Positions 23,302 to 35,637 of a DNA stretch of 64,000 bases are shown piece after piece. The position numbers and the translations under genes are program-made. The stretch's first letter is position 1, and each line of letters starts with the position of its first letter. The notes under the pieces are model-generated. The model had not been told where the DNA came from. It worked only from the letters and a program-made list of their open reading frames with translations, and did no database searches. Origin of the DNA: Zanthoxylum bungeanum (Eukaryota > Streptophyta > Magnoliopsida > Sapindales > Rutaceae); contig SKCR01010151.1 in the NCBI GenBank assembly GCA_019454045.1, positions 310,001 to 374,000 on the forward strand, read 5' to 3'.

Positions 23302-24601
23302 TATCTTTTGATTAGCAGGATACTTGCTTCAGTTGAGATCGACCTACGAGTCGAAAACGGGACGAGATTCGCTGTTTCGGCCGTTGGAACCTATGTTTTG
23401 TATCTGCCCTTGGAGATGTAATTACATTAGGTGATTGTTATTTTGTACCTAATTTGACTATGAACATCATCTCTGTATCTAGTATAACCCGATGCGGGTA
23501 TACCTTTGTATTCAGGAACACTGGGCGTTTTGTATATAAAGATGACATTTTGATATGTACAACAGATGTTAATAATGGTCTTTATATTTTGAATATAAAC
23601 GAATCTCAAACATATAACATGACAAACAAAAGATCAAACTGAGTAAATCAGATGAGACTTATTTATGGCATTGTCGTCTGGGACACATTAACAAGACTCG
23701 TATATCCACACTTTCGAAAAGTGGATACTTGGACGGATTTGATCCTAACTTATATGACGTTTGCGAATCTTGTTTATTAGGTAAAATGCCTAAAACGCCT
23801 TTTAGCGGTAAAGGTGTACGTGCCACTGAACTGTTAGCCCTCGTTCATAGTGACGTATGTGGGCCCATGTCTAGCAAGGCTAGAGGTGGATATGAATACT
23901 TCGTAACCTTTATGGATGATGCATCGCGTTATGGTTATGTGTATCTTATGAGAAACAAGTCGGAAACTTTTGAGAAATTCAAAGAGTTTCGACACGAAGT
24001 AGAAAAACAGACCAGCAAAAGTATTAAAACATTACGGTCGGACCGTGGTGGAGAATACTTGAGCAATGAGTTTCTCGATTACTTGAAAGAATATGGTATC
24101 CTTTCATAGTGGACTCCTCCCGGAACACCTCAATTAAATGGTGTGTCTGAAAGGAGAAACCAAACTTTGTTAGACATGGTAAGGTCTATGCTGAGTCGTA
24201 CTGAGCTACCAATTTCCTTCTAGGGATACGCATTGAACAGTGCAATACTTATTTTGAATAAGGTTCCGTCAAAGTCTGTTGGACAGACTCCATATGAAAT
24301 ATGGACAGGAAAGAAACCAGGTTTCTCATTCCTGAAGATTTGGGGATGCTTGGCATACGTTAAACGTTTGGATGGTACCAAACTAGAATCCAAATCGGAT
24401 AAGTGCCTATTTGTAAGTTATCCTAGGGAAACCAAAGGATATTACTTCTACAACCCACAAGAGAACAAGGTATTTGTTGCTCTCTATGCGGTTTTCCTCG
24501 AAAAGGAATTCCTAAATGCAGTGGTAAGTGGGAGTAAAGTAGAACTTGATGAAAATCGGAGTGATACTGTTCCTGGCACCGAATCCCTCTCGAAACACGA
24601 A
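23302..24601 (+). pseudogene. copia-2 protease remainder, GAG-pre-integrase and integrase
   Basis: A frameshifted protease tail (23302-23640) is followed by the GAG-pre-integrase domain (around 23655-23800, LGH...CESCLLGKMPKTPF). The integrase core then runs to 24601, with first acid in HSDVCGP, second in LRSDRGGEY, and the third position in GVSERRNQTLLD. In-frame TAG codons at 24107 and 24221 break it; both fit single transitions (glutamine and tryptophan). The piece ends in the C-terminal region typical of copia integrase (GYYFYNPQENKVFVA). Integrase joins element cDNA to host DNA in the nucleus; this copy is inactive. Confidence 0.9.
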
Positions 24602-24639
24602 TAGTTCATTAGGGATGAGACTGTACCACAATCTTCTAA

Positions 24640-25560
24640 TACACAAGATTCGCGTAGGTCAGAGAGAGTCAGAAAACAACCTGAGAGGTATGGGTTTCTG
24701 ATCTCACCTCATGTAGATATTAATCTTATTGAGGAAGATGAACCAGCTACGTATGAGGAAGCGATACAAGGTATCGGCTCCGCTTTATGGCAACAGGCCA
24801 TGAAGTCCAAAATGGATTCCATGTATACCAACCAAGTTTGGACACTGGTTGATGTATCATAAGGCATTGTGCCTATTGATAGCAAATGGGTCTTTATGGT
24901 GAAGACAGACATGCATGGCAACATATAAATGTACAAAGCTAGGCTTGTAGCGAAAGGGTATCGTCATCAACATGGTGTCGATTACGACGAAACCTTTTAC
25001 CCGTTGCCATGATTAAAATCCATTCGAATAATGCTTGCTAATACTGCATATTTCGATTACGAAATATGGCAGATGGACGTCAAAACCGCTTTCCTTAACG
25101 GAATCCTTTTGGAGGTTGTTCATATACAACACCCTGACGGTTTTGTCGTGCCAAAACATGAAAACAAGGTTTGCAAGTTAAATCGATCCATTTATGGATT
25201 GAAGCAAGCATTGTGTTCTTGGAACCAACATTTTGATAAGATCATAATGGTATATGGTTTCATTCAAAACGAAGATGATTCTTGTGTATATAAGACGGTT
25301 AGTGAGAGCGCACTGACGATGATTGTCCTATATGTTGATGATGTATTGCTTCTTAGCAATGACATTCCCATATTAAAATCGGTGAAAGCTTGGCTTTCAT
25401 TAAAATTCTCCATGAAATTCTTGGGAGAGGCAACCTTTATTCTAGAAATAAGGATCTACTGGGATAGATCTAAAAGTTGTTGGCACTCACCGAGAACTCG
25501 TACATTGACAGTGTTGAAGAGATTCAACATGGATCAGTCCTAGAAGGGACTGCTTCCAGT
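24640..25560 (+). pseudogene. copia-2 reverse transcriptase
   Basis: The RT domain begins around YEEAIQGIGSALWQQAMKSK (24755) and continues through ARLVAKGY, the first catalytic aspartate in WQMDVKTAFLNG (25070), NRSIYGLKQ (25180) and the catalytic YVDDVLLLSND at about 25330. Stops occur at 24860 and 24927, and there is a 1-base frameshift near 25010, so translation would end early. From 25031 to 25543 the palm and fingers are intact as sequence. RT would copy element RNA into cDNA in the cytoplasmic particle. Confidence 0.9.
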
Positions 25561-25599
25561 ATAATATGACGTCTCTCTATCTAAGGACATGTGTCCTGA

Positions 25600-26288
25600 A
25601 ACTAAAGATGAGAGAGATGCAATGAATCGGATCATGTTCGCTTAAGCAGTCGGATCAATCATGTATGCCATAACATGTACGCGACTTGGTGTCTCATATG
25701 CTTTGAGCATATGTAGTCACAATCAGGTCGATCCAGGTGATGGTCACTGGATTGATGTTAAGAACATCCTTAAGTATCTTAGACGAACTAAGGATGATTT
25801 CTTAATTTATGGAGATGGAGAACTTGAGGTGACTGGATTCACCGATGTAAGTTTCCAAACCGATAAAGACGACTGTAAGTCGTAATAAGGGTACATATTT
25901 TATTTGAACAACGGAATAGTGAGCTGGAAATCATCCAAGCAAGATATTGTTGCCGATTCAACAACAAAAGCGAAATACATTGCTACGGCTGAGGCAGCAA
26001 AAGAAGCATTTTAGATCTATGAAATTCCTAATTGGATTAGGAGTAGTTATGTTGGCAGCTGAGCTAGGCTACAACACAGGCTAAGGAATTATGGTCTCAT
26101 CAATGATCCAAGTATTACTTCGATGGTTTCATCTGATTCGTGAGATCATACATCATGGCGATGTCAAGATCGAAAAAATCGTTTCAGATGATAACCTTGC
26201 ATATCCGCTGGCGAAAGCGATATCTCAGCATAAGCATGAGCGACCCATACATAGTTCAGGTGTTGGACACTTGAGTGATTGGCTATAG
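25600..26288 (+). pseudogene. copia-2 RNase H
   Basis: Type I RNase H of copia. VSYALSICSHNQ and GHWIDVKNILKYLRRTK form the RT-RNase H link; the catalytic TDVSFQTDKDD lies around 25840, SKQDIVADSTTKAKYIA around 25940, and the terminal VKIEKIVSDDN around 26165. Two adjacent stops (25883-25888) and at least one frameshift near 26030 inactivate it. It ends at the stop before the polypurine tract. Confidence 0.87.
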
Positions 26289-26302
26289 GCCAAGTGGGAG
26301 AT

Positions 26303-28176
26303 TGTTGGACAATTATGACCCATAGCATCACTATTTGTAAAAGACATGGTGTTCTTTGTACAAATTAACTATGTGACAAAGGAAATTACTCTTTTATCAT
26401 TTTGTAATTGGATTACTTGGATATATAAATGATAAAAGTCCATATGATTAGTACCGGATTAATAAGATATGAGACAATATTAATCCACGAAAGGTTTAAT
26501 CATTAAATATCCCTAGTCCTAGTATTATCGAGACTGGACATCGAAAATACGGAATAGACTAGTATTACACTTGTGCGTGTTATGGAAGCTTAACGGCATA
26601 GTTCTCATATATTTAAGTATTGGATACTTATGCAAGTGTGATATTAGGTTCTGTTAGCCGTTGGACCGGGAACATCTTCGCTCTGGATAGACCCATCGGA
26701 GTCCCATTGGTAGTGTGACTATGTGTCTATAGGAATCCGAATCAGGGTAGGTGTATGTGGTCTTAACCTGAGACTTGCATCGCTAATACTTGCGACAATC
26801 AGTATACTTTGGTTTTGGTCATCCAGAGCTTTAACAGGTTCTGTGTACGCCTCTTCTGGGTTTACTGAGAATCGTTGTGTATTGGGTGTGATGTCAAGAT
26901 GGAAGTATCACTTCAGTCATACACGTAGGGATACAGAACTAGTACTCTTAAATGTTGCAGCTATCGGGATAGTATGACTAGGTCATGATTATCCGATTAC
27001 AGAGACTAGTTGCTAGTGATCCGATATATGCTTCGTACGAGGCAGACACAATTCCAGTCCTAGGCCTAACATGTGACATCAGATACTGGATCGTATTACA
27101 TAATATCTTTGTATACAACGCCTGATACGTATTATATATTCCTCGTTGAATATTTCTAGAGAATTGGGTAGACACGGTGCTTTGTTAGAAGCCAACCATG
27201 TCTTGTAAATCGGTGAGAATGTGGTACGGGGTACGCACGTGTCGGATAGTCCGACAACCGTATTTACTGCCAACATATCTAGGGATCTCTTGGGTCGCTT
27301 CCCAAAGATTCACCGATGACATTTGACTCGAACAGAATTAATCTGGGATTAATTATGAGAGAGAAAATTAATCTGGGATTAATTACGGTGAGAATTTATC
27401 TGGGATTAAATTCGTCTAGAAGAGAGAACGCGATTAATTTAGAATTAATCGGCAAAATAAATTTAATAGTTAAATTAGATTTTACTATTTAATTTATTTA
27501 ATTGGGCTAAAATAATATATCGGATATATTAATTGAAATTGGATTTCATTACGGAATTAAATTTGGATTTTAATTCAAGCGAACGAATTAATTTATAATT
27601 AATTCGTAAGCGACTTCCGTAATAATTTTGCAGGGCATTATTATTTAATTAAATTGGATTTAATTACGTTGCGATTGAAAATTCGTTTAGTCAGATTAAA
27701 CGAACCCGGGCCCAAAGTGTGTTGTGTAAGATAACTTGAATTTGGAATTCAAAATTGGGTGGGACCCACAACTCACATCACATGTCAATTTGTGATGGTG
27801 GTAGTTGGTAATAGTTTTTTGGATATTTTGAACACAAAACACTAAAAGTCAACACAATATTTAAAACAAGTTTTGGAAACTTAAGATTACTATTCACTCT
27901 CTTCTCCACCCTCTCTCTCATTGCCGATTATGTTAACCTTGGAGGGCAAAAATTTTGTTTCAAAAATTGGCTAAAGCTAGCACTTTGTGAGTTGATTTAA
28001 GGTGTTAAGGAAACTCACCCTTGAGTTTGGGATTCAAATCTAAGCTTGGAGCTTTCATCTTCAAAGAAAAGTTTTGAACTTCTTATCCAAATCAATGTAA
28101 GTTTTTTCCGCAACTCACTAGATTATTCACACACGAATCACGCTTAGAGATCCTTCGCATGTCTAGGACACTAACA
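26303..28176 (+). repeat. copia-2 3' LTR (1874 bp)
   Basis: Starts TGTTGGACAATTATG after the polypurine tract GCCAAGTGGGAGAT (26289-26302) and ends GTCTAGGACACTAACA. Near 27336-27420 it contains the AATTAATC-TGG-GATTAATT palindromes seen in copia-1. The following five bases GTAAT are the expected TSD. Confidence 0.92.
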
Positions 28177-28179
28177 GTA

Positions 28180-30244
28180 ATCATATGCGTATAACGCAAG
28201 CGCACGTATCGTTCAAGTAGTATAAAAAGTATCGATCCCACGATGACTTAATACCTAAGCTATTAATTTTGTGAGGCCAAATGATTACTAGTATCTAATA
28301 GATTGACTGTTTGATTGGAATAGTGACTTTAAAAATTAAAAATCAAAACTAGTAAATAAAATGGTGCGAAAGTAGGTTAAGGAAAATTCAAATTTATAAA
28401 ACTATCCAGGGTTGTGATTTCTTCCAATATCTTTTTAAAGATGAAGTGGTTACCTTATGTTTGTGTAATATATTGGTTTACTAACCTGGAACACTAAATT
28501 CTGTAAAAGCCTCTGTTGATGGTCGGATGCAAATACCCAGTGTAACCGAATTAAATCATATGTCTATGTCAATCAAATTACCTGGATTCATTAAGACTAA
28601 GTTCCAATTGTGGTTACCCCCGCCCAACAGGTATATGTCTATCCTGTAAGGAAATCTATTAAAGGGTTATATATCCTCAAGGAAGATCGTGGGCTATTAA
28701 ATCTAGGGTCTTAAACCTAAAATTCCTTCGTCAAGTTTATTTTAAGTTTACCAGATCAATCTTATTGGTGGCCAGTTAACAAGAAGCATTAAGCTTAAGA
28801 CTTAATAAGTAAACCTTTATATTACCCAAACTATAAAATAACCCCTTATAAACCGGTGATATTGGAATTCATCACAACCCCAGATAACGGTTTTAGCTAC
28901 GACACATATTTACAACTACTAAAAGCTTAAAAATAAAATACATAAAGTAAAGTGCTGAAAAGTAAATGCTGAAAATTAAAATGGTAAAATTACAATAAAA
29001 GAAAATGCTAGGGTTAAAGGATCCACTTTTATTACTACTATTTTAGATATCTCCCTTAATATAATATATTAACTTGTGTGATATTACGAATCAGCCATAT
29101 AGGCGGTAACCTGAGTAAGTCAAATTAATAATTAATTACCAACCGACCAACCAGGCGGTATCCTTGCTTAGTCAGGTTAAAACCAATTTAAAATCAATTA
29201 CCAACCGGCCAATATAGCGGTATCCTCATTAAGTTAAGTTTTAAATATTTATTATATTATAATTAAAGGAGATTAATCTAAATAGCAATAATAAAAGTTT
29301 TACCTTTCACCCTAACTTGGGGAAGTTACCTCATCATTGCTGAATAGTAAAAACTGGAAAAAAGTAAATAAATTAAATTACTATTACAAAAAGTAAATAA
29401 AATTAATTACAGAACTGAAATTTAAACAAACTAGATACAAACTCCTTATTATTATCAGAGAATTCAGAGAGGAAGGTACATCTGAAACTGAAATTTCGAG
29501 CTGAATTTAGAGGGATCGATAAGTGCCACGCGTCGCGACGCGACAACATTTTTGCGCGTCGCAACGCGCTGACATGGCAGACACCCATTGGCTGTGTTGA
29601 TCTCTTATCTGTTGACGCGGCACAGGCCCAATAGAATGCTGACACATGGCAGATTTGGATGATTAACTCAATAATTATGCTGACATGGCGATGATGTGGC
29701 GACACATGGCGATGTTGATTGTCGGCACTGTGTGATTGCGACACATGTCACGAGATGATTGGCTGATGATGACGTGGCTGACATGTGGAACGCTGACTCA
29801 GTAAGTGACTGATGTGGATGCCACATGGCTGACACGTGGACGACACGTCGATGACACGTGGTGATGGCGATTGTCGGCAACATGTGATGGTGACACGTGG
29901 CAGGCGCACGTTAGCAAGGTCGGCTCACGTTAGCAAGATCCGGTGCACGTTAGCAAGATCAAACTTCCCAGATTTTGACACGTGTCCCGGTGCATTTTAG
30001 CAAGTTCCTGGCGCACATTAGCGGTCATGACGCACGCTGTGCGTCGTGTCGTGCCATATGACTATTTTGCCCTCTCGTCCGTTTTTCATTGTTTTGGTCC
30101 CGAATCACCTCCAGAGAGTCCTGAAACTTTATTTATCTATAAAATAACACAAAACACATCAAAATATTCACAAAGCTATAGAAACTATACAAAATATTAG
30201 GTTAAATTAGTGGGAAATAGTGATACATTTACCACTCATCATAT
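28180..30244. mobile_element. Unclassified insertion of about 2.05 kb between 7-bp direct repeats
   Basis: ATCATAT occurs at 28180-28186 and 30238-30244; the sequence between (28187-30237) has no match elsewhere in the window and no coding frame of note. Its left end reads GCGTATAACGCAAGCGCACG and its right end GATACATTTACCACTCA; no terminal inverted or direct repeats are obvious. The left part is AT-rich with a repeated ACCAACCGRCCAA..AGGCGGTATCCT word (about 29090-29230). The right part (29520-30060) is GC-rich, with many GACACGTGG/CACATGG words and repeated CACGTTAGCAAG. Superfamily unknown. Confidence 0.5.
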
Positions 30245-31008
30245 AGATAGAAACATCAAATCTCTATAGATATAATCACGTCGACGTTTCTATTAGTAAT
30301 CTCTTAATAACACTTAGAACTCACTTCTACAGTGTATCACGGGCCCATAGATTTAACAGATTACTAATTCCATATTGAATACCTATACTCTGTACATAAA
30401 ACTGACGGATCCTATCTTGATACGCACAGGATATCCTGAGTATCAGTCCACACCCAACGAATAGGCACAGGTCTGATCTAAATAGATCAGTGACATGACT
30501 GCCATCAAAGTATGGAGGATAACTCATATATCCACAGTGGTATCTCAAGTCAAAGAATCATTATGCTCACTCAACCCGAGAAGATTCTTATTGACGTTGG
30601 TGTACTATCCATTAAGAATCTTCAGTGAGTCGTTCAATATTTATTCGATATAAACACCTACATGTCTATGAGTCTCCCGAGACTCATGGTTCACTGAAAA
30701 ATCATTGGAATCCAATATTCCATTATACGACACGTACCGGTCTCAGCGGGTTTACTTATTGACCAAGTAATTGTAAACCTTGACTAGGAACTATTAAAGA
30801 ATGATATTGTTATGATAAGGCTCAATGTCAGTTGCGACGCTTTTGCAACTGTATCATAACTAATCACTCTATGGTCATTTACGTCTTTACTATATAAAGT
30901 AGAAGTAATATTAAAGAAACTGTTCATTTTATTCATTAATAAAATATTTACAAGAGTATTTACAGGGAAATACATAAGAAATTGACGCTCTGAGCACCAA
31001 CCCTAATA
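30241..31008 (-). repeat. copia-D 3' LTR, truncated to 768 bp
   Basis: Matches 37238-38004. In minus-strand reading it starts TATTAGGGTTGGTGCTC (the TG has become TA) after the polypurine tract, and it breaks off at ATATAGAT. About 1.6 kb is missing. Confidence 0.88.
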
Positions 31009-31583
31009 AAATCTCCCACTTGCTCTTGTGCCAACATCGATTGTATATAATACCTATCGACTCCACATGTTTATCAAATAAATTTGGAGGTATGGCCTTC
31101 GTAAGCGGGTCTGCTACATTATCTTCACTCGGGACCTTGCACATGATAATGTCACCTCGCGACACAATCTCGCGATTGATGTGGTACTTTCTTTCCACAT
31201 GATTCGATTTCGGACGCACCCTTGGTTCCTTTGCTTGCACAATGGCACCAGTATTATCATAGTATAATGGAATCACTTATACTTGGGACAACTCCCAATT
31301 CTATGATAAACTTCTTAACCCAAAACTTTTTTTTTTCAGCTTCAAAAGCAGCAATATATTCCGCCTCTGTGATGGAATCAGCTATGAACCCCTGTTTGGA
31401 AATCTTCCAACAAACTGTACCTCCGTTAAGGGTAAATACGAATCCTGATATAGACTTTCTATCATCGAGATCCGGAAGGAAATCAAAATCCGTATACCCA
31501 TTAACCTGCAGTTCATTTCCTCCATAAATTATAAACTTATCCTTTGTACCTTTGAGATACTTCAGGATATGTTTCACGGCCAT
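31009..31583 (-). pseudogene. copia-D RNase H
   Basis: Minus-strand frame beginning at MAVKHILKYLKGTKD. The catalytic-region equivalent NGYTDFDFLPDLDDRKS sits near 31495, SKQGFIADSITEAEYIA near 31390, and ADPLTKAIPPNLFDKH near 31100. A +1 frameshift around 31260-31276 splits it (the two frames overlap there), so a full RNase H cannot be made. It ends before the polypurine tract AGTGGGAGATTTTAT (31009-31023), which copia uses to prime plus-strand DNA. Confidence 0.88.
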
Positions 31584-32740
31584 TCAATGGTCATTTCCTG
31601 GATTGGACTGATATATGCTCGTCATACTAACTACGAAGCTGACATCAGGCCTAGTACATAACATGACATGCATGATGTTGCCTAAACACGAAGCAAAAGG
31701 CTGATTAGACATTCTAATCTTCTCATCTTCTATTTGCGGACACATCTTTTTCGAAAAATGAATGCCATGTCTGAACAGTATATTTGCTATCTTACAGTTA
31801 CCAAAATTATACCGTTCTAAGATCTTATCTATGTACGTTGATTGGGATAACCCAATAAGCTTCATTTCTCTATCCCTATAGAGTTTTATACCCAAGATAT
31901 AAGAAGCTTCACGCAGGTCATTCATAGAGAAATTCTTACAGAGGTAAGCTTTGACACCCTGCATCATTCCTATATCATTCCCAATTATTAGGATGTCATC
32001 AACGTAGAGAACTAATAATACTACCATACTCCTACTAGCCTTCAGGTACACACAGGATTCTTCCGTATTCTTAAGAAAACCAGAAAATCTAATAATCTCG
32101 TCGAATCGAAGATTCCAACTTCGCGAAGCTTGTTTAAGCCCATAAATGGACTTCTTAAGCTTACAAATCATGCATGAGGTCTCGATGGATACAAAACCCT
32201 TCGGGTGTTCCATATAGATTTATTCGTCAAGAAATCCATTTAGAATAGCTGTTTTGACAATTACTTTCCAAATCTCGTAATCATGGTAAGCAGAATTAGA
32301 CAACAAATTCCTTATAGACTTTAGCATCGCTACTGGCGAAAAAGTTTCATCGTAGTCAACACCAGGTCGCTGCGTGTAAACTTTAGCTACCAGTAGGGCC
32401 TTAAAGTTTTCTACCTTTCCATCAGGCCCTCGCTTCCGCTTGTAAACTCATTTACTACCAATAGGAACAATTCCTTCAGGAAGCGGAACCAAGTCCCAAA
32501 CTTGATTCTGATGCATAGAGTCTAACTCTGATTTTATGGCCTATTGCCACTTCGTGGAGTCGATATCCAACATCGCTTCTCTATAGGTATAAGGATCAGT
32601 CTCTTTAATTAAGAGAACATCAAGACTCTTTTCTTGTATCAAATACAAGCGTTCATGAGGTCTAGATACCCTTTGGGACCTACAGAGTGCGTGTGTTGAA
32701 GGTTCTTCATCTATTTGAACTTCAAGTTCCTCCATTGGTT
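31584..32740 (-). pseudogene. copia-D reverse transcriptase
   Basis: The N-terminal part near 32735-32541 (EELEVQIDEEPSTHALCRSQRVSRPHERL is the linker, then YREAMLDIDSTKWQ) is followed by a damaged stretch to 32213. A long intact frame then covers CKLKKSIYGLKQASRSWN, the catalytic LYVDDILIIGND (about 32000), and YILGIKLYRDREMKLIGLSQ. Stops and frameshifts between 32213 and 32540 remove the first catalytic block. The sequence is close to the pattern of copia-E relatives; copia-E's own RT lies outside the window. Confidence 0.9.
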
Positions 32741-33965
32741 CGTTGTTCTCAGGTTATACTTCATCAAGTTCAAACTGTCTATGATTACCACCTTCAGACG
32801 AAAATTCTATTTCTAGAAATTTTATGAAATGATCTACGAACACATTTCGATGCTCGGTATCATAGAACAAATATCCTTTCGTATTAAAAGGATATCCAAC
32901 AAACCTAAACTTTTTCCCTCGAGGCATAAACTTATTTTGCTGAGCCATCCTGACATACGCAGGACAGCCCCAAACCTTAACATAATTAAGATTTGATTTC
33001 CTACCAGTCCATATATCATATGGAGTTGTATGAACAACCTTGGAAGGAATCTTATTCAAAAGATGAGCAGCAGTTAAAAGAGCATAATCCCATAAATAAT
33101 AGGGCAAATCTGTAAAACTCAACATCGATCGGACCATATCCAATAATGTCTGATTTCTCCTCTCTAACACTCAATTGTGCTGTGGAGTACCTGAATGAGT
33201 ATATTGAGCGAGAATCGCATTCTCCTTTAAATAATCGATGAACTCACTACTTATATATTCACCGCCTCGATCAGATCGAAGACATTTACTATATTTACCA
33301 GTCTATTTTTCTACTTCATTTCGGAATTCTTTGAACTTTTCAAAGGTTTCCAATTTATGTTTCATCAAATAAACATAACTGTACCGTGATAAATCAACGG
33401 TAAAAGTAACGAAGTATAAAAAACCACTATGAGCAGTTTGACTCATAGGACCACAAACATCAGAATGTATCAGTTTCAATAAGTCAGTGGCTCAGTGTCC
33501 TACACCCGAAAATAGGGCTTTGGTCATTTTTCCCCGAATGCAAGATTCACAAGTTGGATAGGGTTCAATGGTAAGATCATGTATCAAACCATTCATAACT
33601 AACTGGCTTAGGCGTTTCAAGCCTATGTGACCCAACCTCATATGCCACAGTTCAATATTATTTATATCAGATAGTTTACGTTTATTAATTCCAGCATTAA
33701 AGATATCTTGTGAGGTATGCGATATGTAATGACCATTGTCATTTGGACAAACTAGGATCTGAATATTATTTTTATATAAATACAAAGAACGATTCTTAAT
33801 ATTTACATTATAACCTTCAGTATCTAATACAAAAAGTGACATAATATTCGCCACATATCCCGGTACAAAAAAGCAGTCATGCAACAAACGTCTCCCACTG
33901 GGTAGAGGAATCTCGCATAAGCCCACTGCAACCGCATCCAGAGAGTCGCCACTCCCGAATCGCAA
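32741..33965 (-). pseudogene. copia-D protease end, GAG-pre-integrase and integrase
   Basis: The 33965-33492 frame encodes the end of the protease region (DSLDAVAVGLCEIPLPSGR, YNVNIKNRSLYLYKNN) and GAG-pre-integrase (LWHMRLGHIGLKRLSQL, CESCIRGKMTKALFSG). The integrase core follows: VCGPMS-type block near 33450, DRGGEY-type block near 33270, and after a stop LERRNQTLLDMVRSML at 33170. It ends in GYLFYDTEHRNVFVDHFIKFLE. Stops occur at 33489, about 33310 and 33171. Same domain order as copia-E 63205-64000, which it resembles closely. Confidence 0.9.
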
Positions 33966-34139
33966 TTACATCTCCCCAAATTTTAGCCGCCTACTTTCCT
34001 TCAGCACCTGCAACGAATTTCAAATGTGAATAGGACAAGCAGAATCTAAAATCCAATTGGATGACATAGCTTCACAAGCTAATGAGATATCAATAGTGGG
34101 AAAAATAAAAGTACCTGAAGTATATGCTCTTTCCTCTTC

Positions 34140-34881
34140 AAATGGTTGATCTTACTGCAGTGGTGGCATTTATCTTCGGCAGCTTTCTTTGGTTTATCTA
34201 TCTTACCTTGTGGTGGAAGATTCGAACCCTTCTTTTTCTTTCCTTTTCTTCTTCTTCCCTTTCTGTTTAGATTGGGAGGAAGCAGGAAGAGCAGTAGGTT
34301 TAGGAGGGCGAGTCAGAACTCCATTCCTCGGATCCTCCTCCGCATATTGAAATACATCACAAATTGGCGATATGATGCCGGAAGTGATCCAAGTATGACA
34401 CTTCAACCCAAAGTGTCATTCGGAGGGAAGTTAAAGCACCTCAAATGTTCGATCAGATCAATCAGATGAAGCACATGAGGGCTCACAGCCTGTCCCTCTT
34501 CAAGTTTTGAATGGAACAATTCCATCGAAATTTTATGAACTGAGACATGTTCTTAGTTCATAAAGGACTCCCGCAGTCACATCATCATAGTATACGCGTC
34601 AGGCAAACCAAAGTATTTCCTTTAAGCTCTGGTGCTAAGGAACTAAGAATATATGATTTGACCCTTCTATCATCATCTCTCCACCTCTCGAGAGTCTCAT
34701 GTTCCTCTTCCGTTGCAACATCTGATATGGCAAGTGGCAACGGACCTTCTAACACATATTCTAGTTTCTCAGACCCAAGGACAATCCTTAGATCCAAGTC
34801 CCAATCTGCAAAGTTTTCGGCGCCTTTAAGCTTGTTCGTATCAAGTATAGGAGTAAAAGGATTAGTAGTAGAGGTCGCCAT
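34140..34881 (-). pseudogene. copia-D gag
   Basis: Start chosen at MATSTTNPFTPILDTNKLKG (34881), because copia-E gag begins at the equivalent methionine. The capsid N-terminal part (ENFADWDLDLRIVLGSEKLEYVLEGPLP) is readable to about 34585. After that a deletion removes much of the capsid and stops are frequent. The C-terminal linker EEDPRNGVLTRPPKPTALPASSQSK and a lysine-rich tail lie near 34340-34210. The zinc knuckle region near 34160 is broken. Confidence 0.85.
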
Positions 34882-35620
34882 CGCAAATCTATCATAGATA
34901 TAGCAAAAAATGATTAGCAGATAAAATAGTTTCATATAATATCAAAAGCATTAAACAGATCATGGTTTTTTAATCTATAAATGCTCTTCCCACTATTTCA
35001 TGTAAAAATGTAATCCCCAAACATAATACAATAACATGCAATAATCAAATTAAAACATAATAGTGAAATGTGGATCCCATGAATATATTTTAGCTCACAG
35101 TTTTGGCACGATCTCGCCTACGTATATTCATTAGGTAGACAACTCATTGTCGATCACTCAACAGTGACTCATGGGGTTATGGTCCTGGTCGTTTCTCATT
35201 AGGACAGCTTTGGCACGTTCACAATTAGGCGTACCAAGGTTAAACTTGTCAATGATACATTCAAGATACTTGCGTAACCCTGACAGCTTTGGCACGTTCA
35301 GGATTGCGCTTTCGCTTAAATTTACCTAATATCAAATATTTATCCGGTACGAATAAACTTCTACCGGCTATACCATCACTACTTTGGCACGATCTCGGAT
35401 ATAGTCGCAGAAAATTTATTTATAACCGTATTGATAAGACGGACCATAAAACATGCATCAAATACATATTTTAATTAAACCTTATTAAATAAGGATTTTC
35501 CGCAAAAGATGTTACACATTTTATTTAATCAAATTAAATAAATATAAGTATGCATAAAGTAAAGACAAGACTAAACATTGAATTTAAAGGCATATTCCTA
35601 TCATGTGTCCATAATCAGAC
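34882..35620 (-). other. copia-D leader
   Basis: No gene. On the minus strand a CGTGCCAAAGCTGT-like word occurs four times (around 35390, 35290, 35210 and 35104), matching four copies in the copia-E leader. Confidence 0.75.
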
Positions 35621-35634
35621 TCGCTCTGATACCA
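35621..35634 (-). other. copia-D primer binding site
   Basis: Minus strand TGGTATCAGAGCGA follows the LTR end after AAA; tRNA-Met-type primer site. Confidence 0.85.
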
Positions 35635-35637
35635 TTT

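Larger units (their letters stand above)
17601..28176 (+). mobile_element. copia-2: Ty1/copia element with truncated 5' LTR
   Basis: Order is LTR end, primer site, leader (with a solo LTR inside), gag, protease, integrase, reverse transcriptase, RNase H, polypurine tract and 3' LTR. Frames are readable over long stretches but have in-frame stops and some frameshifts. It is less decayed than copia-1 and is the best reference in the window for this family. Confidence 0.92.
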
